Source of the DNA: an uncultured Acetatifactor sp.
Lineage (GTDB): Bacteria; Bacillota; Clostridia; Lachnospirales; Lachnospiraceae
Assembly (NCBI GenBank): GCA_934426825.1
Contig: CAKRYI010000002.1
Coordinates: forward strand, 1-64,000
DNA length: 64,000 nucleotides
Direction of reading: 5' to 3'
Positions 9,709 to 18,542 of the stretch are shown in pieces; the first letter of the stretch is position 1; every line of letters starts with the position of its first letter. The notes under the pieces are model-generated. The model was not told the origin of the DNA. It did not search any database and saw nothing but the letters and a program-made list of their open reading frames with translations. The position numbers and the translations under genes were made by a program.

Positions 9709-9783
9709 TTACCGTCCGCCGCTCCTTTCCTTCCTATTGCTCTACTGCCTCTTCACCGGTTCATACCCTGCCCACGGGCAATT

Positions 9784-10836
9784 TTACGGATTATCCACTC
9801 TGTTCATTTTCATTGTCATCAACGCTTCCGCAATGCGCCCGGCGCCGCGACCGTCCACCAGTTCCTGTGCACGCCGGCTGTATCGTTCCCTCGCCGTTTT
9901 ATCCGCCGCCAGTTTTCCCAGCCGTAAAGCAATCTGCTCCGGCATTTTTTCACCGTCTGTCAGATAATTTCCGCCGTAACAGGCTATGTTCCGATTTGCA
10001 AAAGCCTCCACCATTCTCTCCTGATTCTCCACAAAGGAAAAGCAGAGAATCGGCACTCCCACAGCGCACAACTCATACATGGTGGAGCCGCCCGCCGTAA
10101 TGGCAATATCACATCTGCCCATTAATTCCGACATATTTGTCACATTTTGGTGAATACAGATATTTTCGTGTTTTGCCTCCAGTTCTTTTAGCTGCGGCAA
10201 ATAAGTATTAAATGCGCCGCTCACCACATGATACTTTAAGTCCGCAGTTTCCGGTTGTCTCAGGACACTCTTCAGAATTTTGCCCGCCAGATTGTACCTG
10301 TCGCTTCCCCCGGTGGTAATCAGAATCTCTTTTGCCTCTTCCCGGACAGGACACACTTCCTTCCTCTGAAATTCCCGCCTGAGAGGCACATATGCCATTC
10401 CCAGCAAGAAACGGGTATCCTCTTTGCCGGGCTTCTCCCTGTAGGGAAGCAGTTCCCCGTATATGTTATAGTTAATCACCATATCCACCGGATAGGGAAA
10501 ACTGCATAAATCGTCCATATAAGCAGTTCTGCAAATTTCGCCCAACTCCCGCAGATAGGAATCTGTCACAAAATAGCTGTCCACAAGGCACAAATCCGGC
10601 TGTTGCTCTTTCGCCAGACTGTGAAGCAGCGGAATTTCTTCCTCCATCCTGTCATAAGCGCCGTGAAGAATCCGGTACTGCTGCCCCTTTGCCTCCAATA
10701 AAGCCGCCGGGGAATCATCTGCCGTCAAAAAACAGACCTGTTCCCCTCTGTCTTTCAGCTCCTCTGCCACCGACAGACAGCGCATCAAATGCCCGCTTCC
10801 GATTCTGCTGTTTGCGTCCGCCCTAATCCAAATCAT
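9784..10836 (-). CDS. pseG: UDP-2,4-diacetamido-2,4,6-trideoxy-beta-L-altropyranose hydrolase (PseG)
   Basis: A 350-residue GT-B-fold hydrolase that removes UDP from the PseH product during pseudaminic acid synthesis. It starts with IRADANSRIGSGHLMRC, the PseG signature with the catalytic histidine, has ITTGGSDRYN in the linker to the second domain, and TAGGSTMYELC in the UDP-binding region near residue 245. GGAG lies 7 nt upstream of the ATG, which overlaps the stop of pseI (ATGA), indicating translational coupling. Gene order pseF-pseI/GNAT-pseG supports the call. Confidence 0.9.
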   Translation of the reverse strand: MIWIRADANSRIGSGHLMRCLSVAEELKDRGEQVCFLTADDSPAALLEAKGQQYRILHGAYDRMEEEIPLLHSLAKEQQPDLCLVDSYFVTDSYLRELGEICRTAYMDDLCSFPYPVDMVINYNIYGELLPYREKPGKEDTRFLLGMAYVPLRREFQRKEVCPVREEAKEILITTGGSDRYNLAGKILKSVLRQPETADLKYHVVSGAFNTYLPQLKELEAKHENICIHQNVTNMSELMGRCDIAITAGGSTMYELCAVGVPILCFSFVENQERMVEAFANRNIACYGGNYLTDGEKMPEQIALRLGKLAADKTARERYSRRAQELVDGRGAGRIAEALMTMKMNRVDNP

Positions 10837-12350
10837 TTACATTCTCCATCGGTTGACTGTCTTTCTTTTCGGAAAATCAGGTGGTCGCCTTCCGTCTCCT
10901 CCCGATACCCCAGTTCCCGGAATATTTTCACGGAGGCTGCATTGTCCTTTTTCACTCTTGCCACCATAACCTGTCCCGGAATCTTCTGCTCCTTAAGCCA
11001 GTTTTCACCCTCGCGAAGCATTGCTTTTCCATATCCTCTGCCCCGGTACTCACAGGCTGTCTGGTAGCTGATTTCCACCGCTCCGTCCAGTATATCCACC
11101 CGGAAAAGCCCCACCGGTGTCTTTCCGTGATAGCAAAGATACAGCTTTCTCGTATCACTCTTTAAGCTGTCCCTGTACCACTTTTCATGGGTTTCCCATG
11201 AAATCTGTTCCTGCGTGAAAGACTGTTGTCTGGTAGCCTCATCATTTGCCCACTGAAAAACCAGCTCCATATCGCTCTCGCACGCAGGTGCGAACGACAA
11301 ATATTCCGTAACGGCATCCGCCCGAAGCGGAGTTCCCCTGTCCATACTGCAATTACATTTTTTCCCCAGCACATGCTCATATTCTCTGGGGTGCATTCCA
11401 TAACCGGGACGGATTACCCGGATATTTTCCTCCGTAAAAGTGTCCCCCGCTTTCATGTCCTGTACCACAAACAGTGACTTGCGGAAAACAATATTGCTCT
11501 TTTCCTGATTCTCCATGCCGTAACATACGCAGCCTTTTGCCTTCTCCGCCTGCCGTACATCATGCACCATTGCCGCAAATTCTTCCGGTGTCATGGAAAA
11601 AGAAGAATCCGGATTTTCTATCTCCCTTCCGAGGCAGATATGCTTTTCAATAATGGAGCCGCCCATTGCCACTGCCGTCACGGCTGCCACACCTCCCATG
11701 GAATGGTCGGACAGCCCCACCGGCACGTCGAAGGACTCCCTCATGTCCAGCATGGTTGCCAGATTCATTTCATCGGTGATGGCGGGATAAGCGCTGGCGC
11801 ACCTGAGCAGTGCAAAATTCTCATTGCCGGTACTGCGAATGGTCTCCACCGCCTCTTTAATCTCCGCAAACGTAGACATTCCCGTGGACAATATCATTGG
11901 TTTCCCCTGCATTGCCGTGTAACGGATCAGCGGAATATCCACCAATTCAAAGGACGCAATCTTATAAAATTCCAGTCCGATTCCTTCCAGGAAATCCACT
12001 GCCGTTTTATCAAAAGGGGTAGACAGAAAATCAATGCCGATTTTGTCCGCCTCATCCTTCAATTCCTGCTGCCACTCCCACGGAGTGTACGCCTTGCTGT
12101 AGAGGCTGTACAGATTTTCCCCTTCCCATGTACCGTCCTCAATCTGAAAATAAGAGTTATGGCAGTCTATGGTAATGGTATCCGGGGTGTATGTCTGGAT
12201 TTTCACGCAGTCCGCACCGCACTTCTTTGCCACATGAATAATCTCTTTTGCCCGCTCTATGCTTCCGGCGTGGTTTGCCGACATTTCTGCAATAATATAG
12301 GCAGGCTGCCCCTCTCCAATCAGACGGTTTTTAATCCTGATTTGTTTCAT
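10833..12350 (-). CDS. pseI: Pseudaminic acid synthase (PseI) fused to a C-terminal GNAT acetyltransferase (PseH-like)
   Basis: A 505-residue two-domain protein. Residues 1-285 form a NeuB/PseI TIM barrel (IIAEMSANHAGS, VKIQTYTPDT, LSTPFD, GLSDHS, EKHICLGR), which condenses the 2,4-diacetamido-trideoxy sugar with phosphoenolpyruvate. Residues 288-350 are the SAF domain that caps the neighbouring active site. Residues 352-500 are a GNAT domain with the acetyl-CoA loop YRGRGYGKAML and DNAASVKIFRELGY. The NDEATRQQSF motif in the GNAT part is like that seen in PseH-type domains. PseH acetylates the 4-amino group just before PseG, so this fusion joins two non-consecutive steps in one chain. The start overlaps pseF (ATGA) with GGAGG upstream. 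Confidence 0.9.
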   Translation of the reverse strand: MKQIRIKNRLIGEGQPAYIIAEMSANHAGSIERAKEIIHVAKKCGADCVKIQTYTPDTITIDCHNSYFQIEDGTWEGENLYSLYSKAYTPWEWQQELKDEADKIGIDFLSTPFDKTAVDFLEGIGLEFYKIASFELVDIPLIRYTAMQGKPMILSTGMSTFAEIKEAVETIRSTGNENFALLRCASAYPAITDEMNLATMLDMRESFDVPVGLSDHSMGGVAAVTAVAMGGSIIEKHICLGREIENPDSSFSMTPEEFAAMVHDVRQAEKAKGCVCYGMENQEKSNIVFRKSLFVVQDMKAGDTFTEENIRVIRPGYGMHPREYEHVLGKKCNCSMDRGTPLRADAVTEYLSFAPACESDMELVFQWANDEATRQQSFTQEQISWETHEKWYRDSLKSDTRKLYLCYHGKTPVGLFRVDILDGAVEISYQTACEYRGRGYGKAMLREGENWLKEQKIPGQVMVARVKKDNAASVKIFRELGYREETEGDHLIFRKERQSTDGECK

Positions 12351-13060
12351 TGCGGATTTCCTCCATTGTCTTCTGTTCCCCTAAGCATCCGGAATTTCAC
12401 TTCCGCTATCTTCCAGTCCTCCAAAGTATCAATATCCTGAATCTCCATCTCCGGCAGCTCAAGGGGCACCGTTTTGTCCATAATCAGATTCTTCTGCTCT
12501 AAATAGCTTGCCACCCGCAGGAAATAAAACTGTCCCACATCATGATAAAAAGGCTCCAAATCCTGGGAACGGGAATTGCGGTACTGCGGCCATTTGAACT
12601 TCAGATACCCGTTTTCCTCCACTACGCACCGCTGCGGCGGAAAGCTGAACCGAACCACCGGTAGCACCGTATCTGCCTCTTTTTCTTCCAAAAGCGCCGC
12701 CGCCTGTCGTAACTTTTCTGCGGTGATAAACGGAGCCGTGGGATAGATACAGCACGCCACGTTAAAGCGAATCCCTCTCTTTTCATACTCCTCCAGCACT
12801 TCCATCAGCACATCATTGGTGGTGGCATAGTCATTTGCGGTTCTCTCACTCCGCAAAAAAGGAACCTCCGCTCCGTATTTCTTTGCGGTTTCCGCAATTT
12901 CGGCATCGTCCGTGGACACCATGACCGTATCAAAAATTCCCGACTGCAATGCCGCTTCAACGGAATAAGCCAGTATCGGTTTTCCACAAAATTCTTTGAT
13001 ATTTTTGCGGGGGATTCTCTTACTTCCGCCCCTTGCCGTTATAATTGCAATTCGTCTCAT
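12347..13060 (-). CDS. pseF: Pseudaminic acid cytidylyltransferase (PseF)
   Basis: A 237-residue CMP-sugar synthetase that activates pseudaminic acid with CTP. It has the nucleotide-binding start AIITARGGSKRIPRKNIK, the VSTDDAEIA segment, IYPTAPFIT near residue 105, and EPFYHDVGQFYF, typical of PseF. The start lies 4 bp after the stop of the ABC transporter gene, with only a weak GGAAAG ribosome site, so it probably depends on coupling. It is the first of three consecutive pseudaminic acid genes. Confidence 0.9.
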   Translation of the reverse strand: MRRIAIITARGGSKRIPRKNIKEFCGKPILAYSVEAALQSGIFDTVMVSTDDAEIAETAKKYGAEVPFLRSERTANDYATTNDVLMEVLEEYEKRGIRFNVACCIYPTAPFITAEKLRQAAALLEEKEADTVLPVVRFSFPPQRCVVEENGYLKFKWPQYRNSRSQDLEPFYHDVGQFYFLRVASYLEQKNLIMDKTVPLELPEMEIQDIDTLEDWKIAEVKFRMLRGTEDNGGNPQ

Positions 13061-13063
13061 TTT

Positions 13064-14830
13064 CTACTTTCCACTCCCATCCGGCAGTTTGCCCCGTTCC
13101 ACGGTCACTTTTCCGTTTTCTACCCGGTAAACAATGTCGCACTTTTCAATGGTCTGTAACCGGTGCGCAATAATAATCAGCGTTTTCTTGCCGTGCAGCC
13201 GGTTGATGGACTCCATAATTGCCGCTTCCGTATCGTTGTCCAGTGCGGAGGTTGCCTCATCTAAAATCATAACCTCCGGGTTGTTGTACAGTGCTCTTGC
13301 AATACCGATTCTCTGTCTCTGTCCGCCGGAAAGACGGATACCTCTCTCTCCGATACCGGTCTCTAAGCCCTCCGGCAGTGTCTTTACAAATTCATCCAAC
13401 TGGGCTTCCTTCAAAACCTCCCACAGACGCTTTTCATCAATCTTGTCCTCCGGCACGCCGAAAGCCACATTTTTGCGAATCGTATCGTCCAGCATGAAAA
13501 TCATCTGGGGGATGTATCCGATATTTTTTATCCACTTGCGATAATGCTCTTTCACATCCACGCCGTCCGCATAAACCGTTCCCGTGCGTGTCTCCAATAG
13601 TCCCAGCAATATGTCAACCACGGTACTCTTACCGGCACCGGACGTACCGACAATGCCGACGGAATACCCTACCGGAATCGTGAGATTTGCCCGGTCGAAA
13701 ATCAGCTTTTCCGTGTTGGGATAAGCATACGTAATTTCTTTTAATTCGATTGCCTTTGTCACCGGCAGTTTTTCATCCTCATCCGTTGCAAAGGACATGT
13801 CCACTTTTTCCCCGTTGATTTCGTCCTGCAGATTGTCGCTGACGCCCATGAAAAACGGCTCAAAATAGGCAATGGAGTTAATCTGGTTGTTAATACGGTT
13901 CACACAGGGAAGCAGCACCAGCGAGGCAGCGGCGAGCGTACTCATAACTCCCATCAGCTCCTCGGACGATGCGCCGGACAACACCTGCACAATCATGTAC
14001 CCCATCATTGTGGCTACACAGACCGTCTCGATTAAAAGTTTGGGAATGTTGTTGTACAGACTGTAGCGCTGCACGGCGTCCACATACCCTTTTCCGCATT
14101 TCTGATACTCGGAGACAAAATACTGCTCCTTGCCGGACACCTTCACCTCTTTGATTCCCTGCACAGTCTGGGAAATCCATTTAAACAGGCCGCTGTAATA
14201 ATCCTGATTGTCCTTGCCCGCTTTATACATGATAGGTTTCAGAACCTTTTTAATCACTAACATTAATACAATTAACACAACCGCCATGAGTACCGTCATG
14301 GTACCGTTGCTCACGAAACAGAAAGAAATAATAAAAATCGAAACCACGCCGTCCGACAGAAGCTGCAGCAGGGAAAGAATCAGCGCATACATGTTATTCA
14401 CGTCGGAAGTAATGCTTCTCTGCACCACTGCGGTGTCCGCATTGAGATAAAACTCATACCCTCTGCGCAGATAATTGCGCATCATGCGCTCCGAGGTGCG
14501 GAACTGGTTGGTGTATACAAAAGAAAACGTGAGCTTCTGCTGTACATACAGGAAAACATTTTTTACCACAAACACAAGCACCAGCAGTACCATTACCGTG
14601 ATGGAAAAATGGGTGTAGCTGTCGCTGCCTAAAATCTGATAACACATTTCCGCCACCCTGCTCTGCGCCACCGCCTCCGGGTCAATCACCACATTTACCA
14701 CTTCCACCAAAAGGCTCACACCGGCAGTCTGCAAAAAGGCGCCGATAACCATCATCACGACCAGTCCCAGCATTGCGCGCTTCTGCCTGCCGTCCAATAA
14801 AACACGAAGTTTCTTTATTATCTGTAACAT
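13064..14830 (-). CDS. ABC exporter with fused membrane and ATPase domains, PglK-like flippase candidate
   Basis: A 588-residue half-transporter. Residues 1-330 carry six membrane spans of the exporter type; residues 365-580 are the ATPase with Walker A GTSGAGKST, signature LSGGQRQR, Walker B VMILDEATSA and the H-loop IIAHRL. Proteins of this architecture in glycan loci (PglK of Campylobacter) flip lipid-linked oligosaccharides; the position next to pseF supports such a role but does not prove it. I place the start at the ATG at 14830 with AAGGAG about 6 nt upstream; an upstream ATG at 14875 has no ribosome site. It is the first gene of the operon, read from the promoter at 14885-14913. Confidence 0.82.
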   Translation of the reverse strand: MLQIIKKLRVLLDGRQKRAMLGLVVMMVIGAFLQTAGVSLLVEVVNVVIDPEAVAQSRVAEMCYQILGSDSYTHFSITVMVLLVLVFVVKNVFLYVQQKLTFSFVYTNQFRTSERMMRNYLRRGYEFYLNADTAVVQRSITSDVNNMYALILSLLQLLSDGVVSIFIISFCFVSNGTMTVLMAVVLIVLMLVIKKVLKPIMYKAGKDNQDYYSGLFKWISQTVQGIKEVKVSGKEQYFVSEYQKCGKGYVDAVQRYSLYNNIPKLLIETVCVATMMGYMIVQVLSGASSEELMGVMSTLAAASLVLLPCVNRINNQINSIAYFEPFFMGVSDNLQDEINGEKVDMSFATDEDEKLPVTKAIELKEITYAYPNTEKLIFDRANLTIPVGYSVGIVGTSGAGKSTVVDILLGLLETRTGTVYADGVDVKEHYRKWIKNIGYIPQMIFMLDDTIRKNVAFGVPEDKIDEKRLWEVLKEAQLDEFVKTLPEGLETGIGERGIRLSGGQRQRIGIARALYNNPEVMILDEATSALDNDTEAAIMESINRLHGKKTLIIIAHRLQTIEKCDIVYRVENGKVTVERGKLPDGSGK

Positions 14831-14884
14831 GGAGTCTCCTTCATTCTCTTTTGCTAAATTCGCCTGAAAGGGCATACTATATGT

Positions 14885-14913
14885 ATTATACCCTTTCTCT
14901 TGCCGATAAGCAA
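14885..14913 (-). promoter_or_regulatory. Sigma-A-like promoter of the ABC-pseF-pseI-pseG operon
   Basis: On the minus strand TATAAT (14885-14890) is preceded, after a 17-bp spacer, by TTGCTT. The -10 is perfect and the -35 weak. It lies about 55 bp upstream of the start at 14830 and is divergent from the promoter at 14919-14947. Confidence 0.55.
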
Positions 14914-14918
14914 ACCAT

Positions 14919-14947
14919 TTGTCATTTTACACGCCCTATGCTATAAT
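14919..14947 (+). promoter_or_regulatory. Sigma-A promoter for the DUF4910-GT2-GT52 operon
   Basis: TTGTCA (14919-14924), a 17-bp spacer and TATAAT (14942-14947), with a TG just before the -10 (extended -10). The first gene starts at 14979 with TAGGAGG upstream. Confidence 0.7.
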
Positions 14948-14978
14948 GACGCCATAACATATATTAGGAGGTTCCAGC

Positions 14979-16331
14979 ATGGATTCCAACTTTGAACCCG
15001 AAATATCTACTATAAAATATCCCGAAGAAGGCAGGCAAATGTATGATTTAGCCGCCAGACTTTTCCCTATTGGCAGAAGTCTTACCGGAGAAGGAGTGCG
15101 CGAGAGCCTGCGTATCCTGCAGGAAGAAATTCCTGAACTGCAGATTTGCTCCGTTCCCAGCGGCACACAGGTATTTGACTGGACCATTCCTCAGGAATGG
15201 GAAATTCGGGATGCGTATATCGAGGATTCCCAGGGAAACCGCATTGTGGACTATAAGGAAAACAACCTGCACGTTATCGGTTATTCCACACCGGTGGACA
15301 AGTATGTGGATCTGGAGGAACTTCTCCCCTATATCCGCGTGGAAGAGTCACAGCCGGATGTGATTCCTTACGTCACCTCCTATTACTCTCCCCGGTTCGG
15401 ATTTTGTATGAGCAAAAAGCAACGGGACTCTCTTCGTCCCGGAACTTATCATATGGTAATAGACAGCCACCACTTTGACGGCGTACTAAATTACGGAGAA
15501 TTACTGCTTCCCGGGAAATCAAAAAAGGAAGTCCTGCTCTCCACCTATATCTGCCATCCTTCCATGGCAAACAATGAGCTTTCCGGTCCGGTGCTTGTAA
15601 CCCAACTGGTGAAATGGCTGAAAACCCAAAATCGTCAGTTAAGCTACCGCATTGTTATCGTGCCGGAAACCATCGGATCCATCACTTACTTAAGCCGCCA
15701 TCTGCCGGAAATGAAACAAAACACCATTGCCGGTTTCGTGCTTACCTGTGTCGGCGACAACAGAGCCTACTCCTATCTGGAATCCCGTGAGGGCAATACT
15801 TTGGCAGACCGCTGCCTTACCAACATTCTGGAATATGCGGCTCCTGACTACTGCCATTACAGCTATTTAGAACGCGGTTCTGATGAAAGGCAGTACAATG
15901 CCCCCGGTGTCGACCTCCCGGTATGCGATTTCTGCCGTTCCAAGTACGGTGAATATCCGGAGTATCACACCTCCGCCGACGATATGAATCTGATTTCCCC
16001 CGAAGGTCTTGCCGGCTCCTATGACATTATGGTACAGGTATTGTCCGCGCTGGAAATGAATCATTATTACAAAGTAAACTGCCTGTGCGAACCCCAGTTG
16101 GGCAAACGGGGACTTTACCCCACGGAAAGCCGCAAGGGCATTTACCATGAAGTCAAGAAAATGACTAACTTTATTGCCTACGCCGACGGCAACAGAGATT
16201 TCATTGATATCAGTACAAAAATCGGAGTCTCCATGGAAGAACTGCTTCCCATTTTGACAAAGCTGTTGGACAGCGGACTTCTCTCCATTGCAGACAAATC
16301 CATTACAGAGGACGGCAGCACATGCTTTTAA
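14979..16331 (+). CDS. DUF4910 aminopeptidase-like protein of the M28-related zinc peptidase fold
   Basis: A 450-residue protein resembling the DUF2172/DUF4910 family. The zinc-site region is STYICHPSMANNELSGP (about residues 187-203), and later conserved segments include LERGSDERQYNAPGVDLPV (about 309-327) and YPEYHTSADDM (about 337-347). The last 70 residues look like a winged-helix segment, as in this family. Members sit in surface-glycan and flagellin-glycosylation loci, but their substrate is not established. The ATG at 14979 has TAGGAGG about 8 nt upstream. It is first in a plus-strand operon with two glycosyltransferases, divergent from the pseudaminic acid operon. Confidence 0.82.
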   Translation: MDSNFEPEISTIKYPEEGRQMYDLAARLFPIGRSLTGEGVRESLRILQEEIPELQICSVPSGTQVFDWTIPQEWEIRDAYIEDSQGNRIVDYKENNLHVIGYSTPVDKYVDLEELLPYIRVEESQPDVIPYVTSYYSPRFGFCMSKKQRDSLRPGTYHMVIDSHHFDGVLNYGELLLPGKSKKEVLLSTYICHPSMANNELSGPVLVTQLVKWLKTQNRQLSYRIVIVPETIGSITYLSRHLPEMKQNTIAGFVLTCVGDNRAYSYLESREGNTLADRCLTNILEYAAPDYCHYSYLERGSDERQYNAPGVDLPVCDFCRSKYGEYPEYHTSADDMNLISPEGLAGSYDIMVQVLSALEMNHYYKVNCLCEPQLGKRGLYPTESRKGIYHEVKKMTNFIAYADGNRDFIDISTKIGVSMEELLPILTKLLDSGLLSIADKSITEDGSTCF

Positions 16332-17344
16332 GTATCATTGTACCGGTATACAATATGACAGGCGGCGGCAAACTGGCATATTGCCTGCGTTCCCTGTTGG
16401 AACAGAATCTTTCGGACTACGAAATCATTGCCGTGGACGACAAATCCACGGACGATTCCTTGAAGGTTCTGTATGATTTTCGAAAAGAATACGGGGAACG
16501 GTTAAAGGTCATTGCTTCCCCGGAAAACCGCAAGCAGGGCGGTGCAAGGAACCTTGGTCTTTCCGCGGCTGCGGGAGACTGGATTGGTTTTGTGGACAGT
16601 GACGACTGGGTGGCAAAGGATATGTTCTCCAAACTGCTTGACAAGGCTGCGCAGACCGGCGCAGACGTTGTCGGCTGCGATTATCTGATTACCGACACCC
16701 TCGGCGGGGAAGATGGAACTCCCGTCTGCAACAATAACGATTCCCAGACCGGTATTCTGGATGAGGACAAATACCGGGATATCATTCTCACCCCCGGCAG
16801 CATGGTTATCAAAATTTACCGCCGAACTCTTTTTACGGAAAAGGGAATTCGTTTTCCCGAAAAAATGTTTTACGAGGATAATGCCATCTGCGCCTTTCCG
16901 CTTCTGTATGCAAAGCGCTTTGAGCGGGTGAAGGAATGCCTGTATTACTATTATCAGCATGATGCCTCCACCGTGCACGTCATCACGACGGACAAATGCA
17001 GAGACCGGATGCGTGCCATGGAAATTTTTATGGATGAGGCCAAAAAAAGAGGATTTTATCCACGGTTTGCCCCGGAAATCGAGTACAAGCTGTATGAATT
17101 GGGATACCGCAACACGCTGTTTTCCTATGTACAGACTGAAAAACACCCGGATATGCAATTCCTGTATGAACTGCGGGACTATCTGCTTTCCCACACACCC
17201 CATATTCAGGGAAATTTCTATTATCAGGAAAAGACTGATGCGGAAACCAAAAAGCTGACAGCCCTGCACCTTAAGAATCCCCGTCGGTTTTTGTTGTATT
17301 ACCGGCTGCTGCACTTTTACCGTAAATTGCGCGGTCATTTCTAA
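16322..17344 (+). CDS. Family 2 glycosyltransferase (soluble, GT-A)
   Basis: A 340-residue glycosyltransferase beginning SIIVPVYN, with AVDDKSTDDS near residue 40, the GGARNLGL segment and the DxD-type FVDSDDW near residue 94. No C-terminal membrane spans are evident, so it probably adds a sugar from a nucleotide donor to a lipid-linked or protein acceptor in the cytoplasm. It overlaps the previous gene by 10 bp and has GAGG upstream. The sugar is unknown. Confidence 0.87.
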   Translation: MLLSIIVPVYNMTGGGKLAYCLRSLLEQNLSDYEIIAVDDKSTDDSLKVLYDFRKEYGERLKVIASPENRKQGGARNLGLSAAAGDWIGFVDSDDWVAKDMFSKLLDKAAQTGADVVGCDYLITDTLGGEDGTPVCNNNDSQTGILDEDKYRDIILTPGSMVIKIYRRTLFTEKGIRFPEKMFYEDNAICAFPLLYAKRFERVKECLYYYYQHDASTVHVITTDKCRDRMRAMEIFMDEAKKRGFYPRFAPEIEYKLYELGYRNTLFSYVQTEKHPDMQFLYELRDYLLSHTPHIQGNFYYQEKTDAETKKLTALHLKNPRRFLLYYRLLHFYRKLRGHF

Positions 17345-17458
17345 TGCCAATTTTTAAAAGCAGCAATCTACCCATATGGGAAATTTAGTGTTTTAAGGAA
17401 AGCATTGCATATTGTTTATTTTTTAGGAAGAATTTTTATAAAAAGAAAAGAGAGTATC

Positions 17459-18523
17459 ATGAAAAAGAACGGATGTATCTATATCTGCCATACCTTTTAT
17501 CAGGTATATGTCAGTATTTTAAAGGAATTGAAAAAACCGGTGGAAGAGCGGGGGCAGGCAACTTTAATGCTCAGCACCATGTCCAATGATTTCACCGCCT
17601 GCAAAGGGCGGGTGGAGAGCACACACCTGTTCCGCGAGGTCATTATGTTTGAGGAAACCCGCGATTATCCGCAGTTACAGAAATATCGTGAGGACAAGGG
17701 AAATATTGTTTTGAATATGATTGCCCGCATCAAATATACCAAAAAGCTCGCCAGACTGACCGAGCCGTTAGTTCCCGTGGATTTGAGAACCTATGAGGAC
17801 ATCTATGTTTATTGCGATGCAGACCCCATCGGATACTATCTGAATTACAAAAAAATACCCTATCACGCCTGCGAGGATGCCACTAATTTCCTTGCTTACT
17901 ACGATGAGGCTCACTACGAAAACAGAGGACATTTTAAATTAAAAGCATTTTTGTCCTCCAAATGCAATCTGATTTTCGTTCAGAACGGTTACGGAAAGTA
18001 CTGTATTGATATGGAGGTCAACAATATTGCCGCCATCGAGCATTACTGCCCCCGTTTTGTGGAAGTACCTTTGGAAAAACTGGAAGCTGGAATTTCCCCG
18101 GAAGATGCGGATTTAATTTTACAGGCATTTGTGCCGGACAAGGACAAGCTGTTAAAACAGATAGCCGACAGCGGGAAAGACAAGGACAAGATTCTGATTC
18201 TGACAGAGCCTCTCTGCAGTCTTGAAGTCAGAGAAAGGCTGTTCCGCGATTTGATTCACACCTACGAAGCAGAGGGCACGGTCTATTTAAAGCAGCACCC
18301 CAGAGATTATCTGGATTACCGCACTCTCTTTGCGGAATATCCGCAGTTTGATGCCTGTATGCCAATGGAAGTACTGAATTATTTCCCCGGTCTGCATTTC
18401 AAGAAAGTGGTGGGAATTTGGACAGAAATGAAGGCGCTCCGCTTTGCTGACGAGATCGTGCGTCTGGGCGCGCCTTTCATGGATAAATACGAGGATCCGG
18501 AAATTCACCGCGGCGTAAAATAG
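17459..18523 (+). CDS. GT52-like (sialyltransferase-family) glycosyltransferase, pseudaminic acid transferase candidate
   Basis: A 354-residue protein. The start CIYICHTFYQVYVS and the C-terminal TVYLKQHPRDYLDYR resemble family GT52, which includes bacterial sialyltransferases using CMP-sugars. Because CMP-pseudaminic acid is made by the divergent operon, I infer that it may transfer pseudaminic acid; the sequence alone does not prove the donor. I use the ATG at 17459, with AAAAGAGAG upstream, rather than an in-frame ATG 54 bp earlier without a ribosome site. A 114-bp AT-rich gap separates it from the GT2 gene. Confidence 0.68.
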   Translation: MKKNGCIYICHTFYQVYVSILKELKKPVEERGQATLMLSTMSNDFTACKGRVESTHLFREVIMFEETRDYPQLQKYREDKGNIVLNMIARIKYTKKLARLTEPLVPVDLRTYEDIYVYCDADPIGYYLNYKKIPYHACEDATNFLAYYDEAHYENRGHFKLKAFLSSKCNLIFVQNGYGKYCIDMEVNNIAAIEHYCPRFVEVPLEKLEAGISPEDADLILQAFVPDKDKLLKQIADSGKDKDKILILTEPLCSLEVRERLFRDLIHTYEAEGTVYLKQHPRDYLDYRTLFAEYPQFDACMPMEVLNYFPGLHFKKVVGIWTEMKALRFADEIVRLGAPFMDKYEDPEIHRGVK

Positions 18524-18542
18524 TATCTATAAATGCCGGCGC

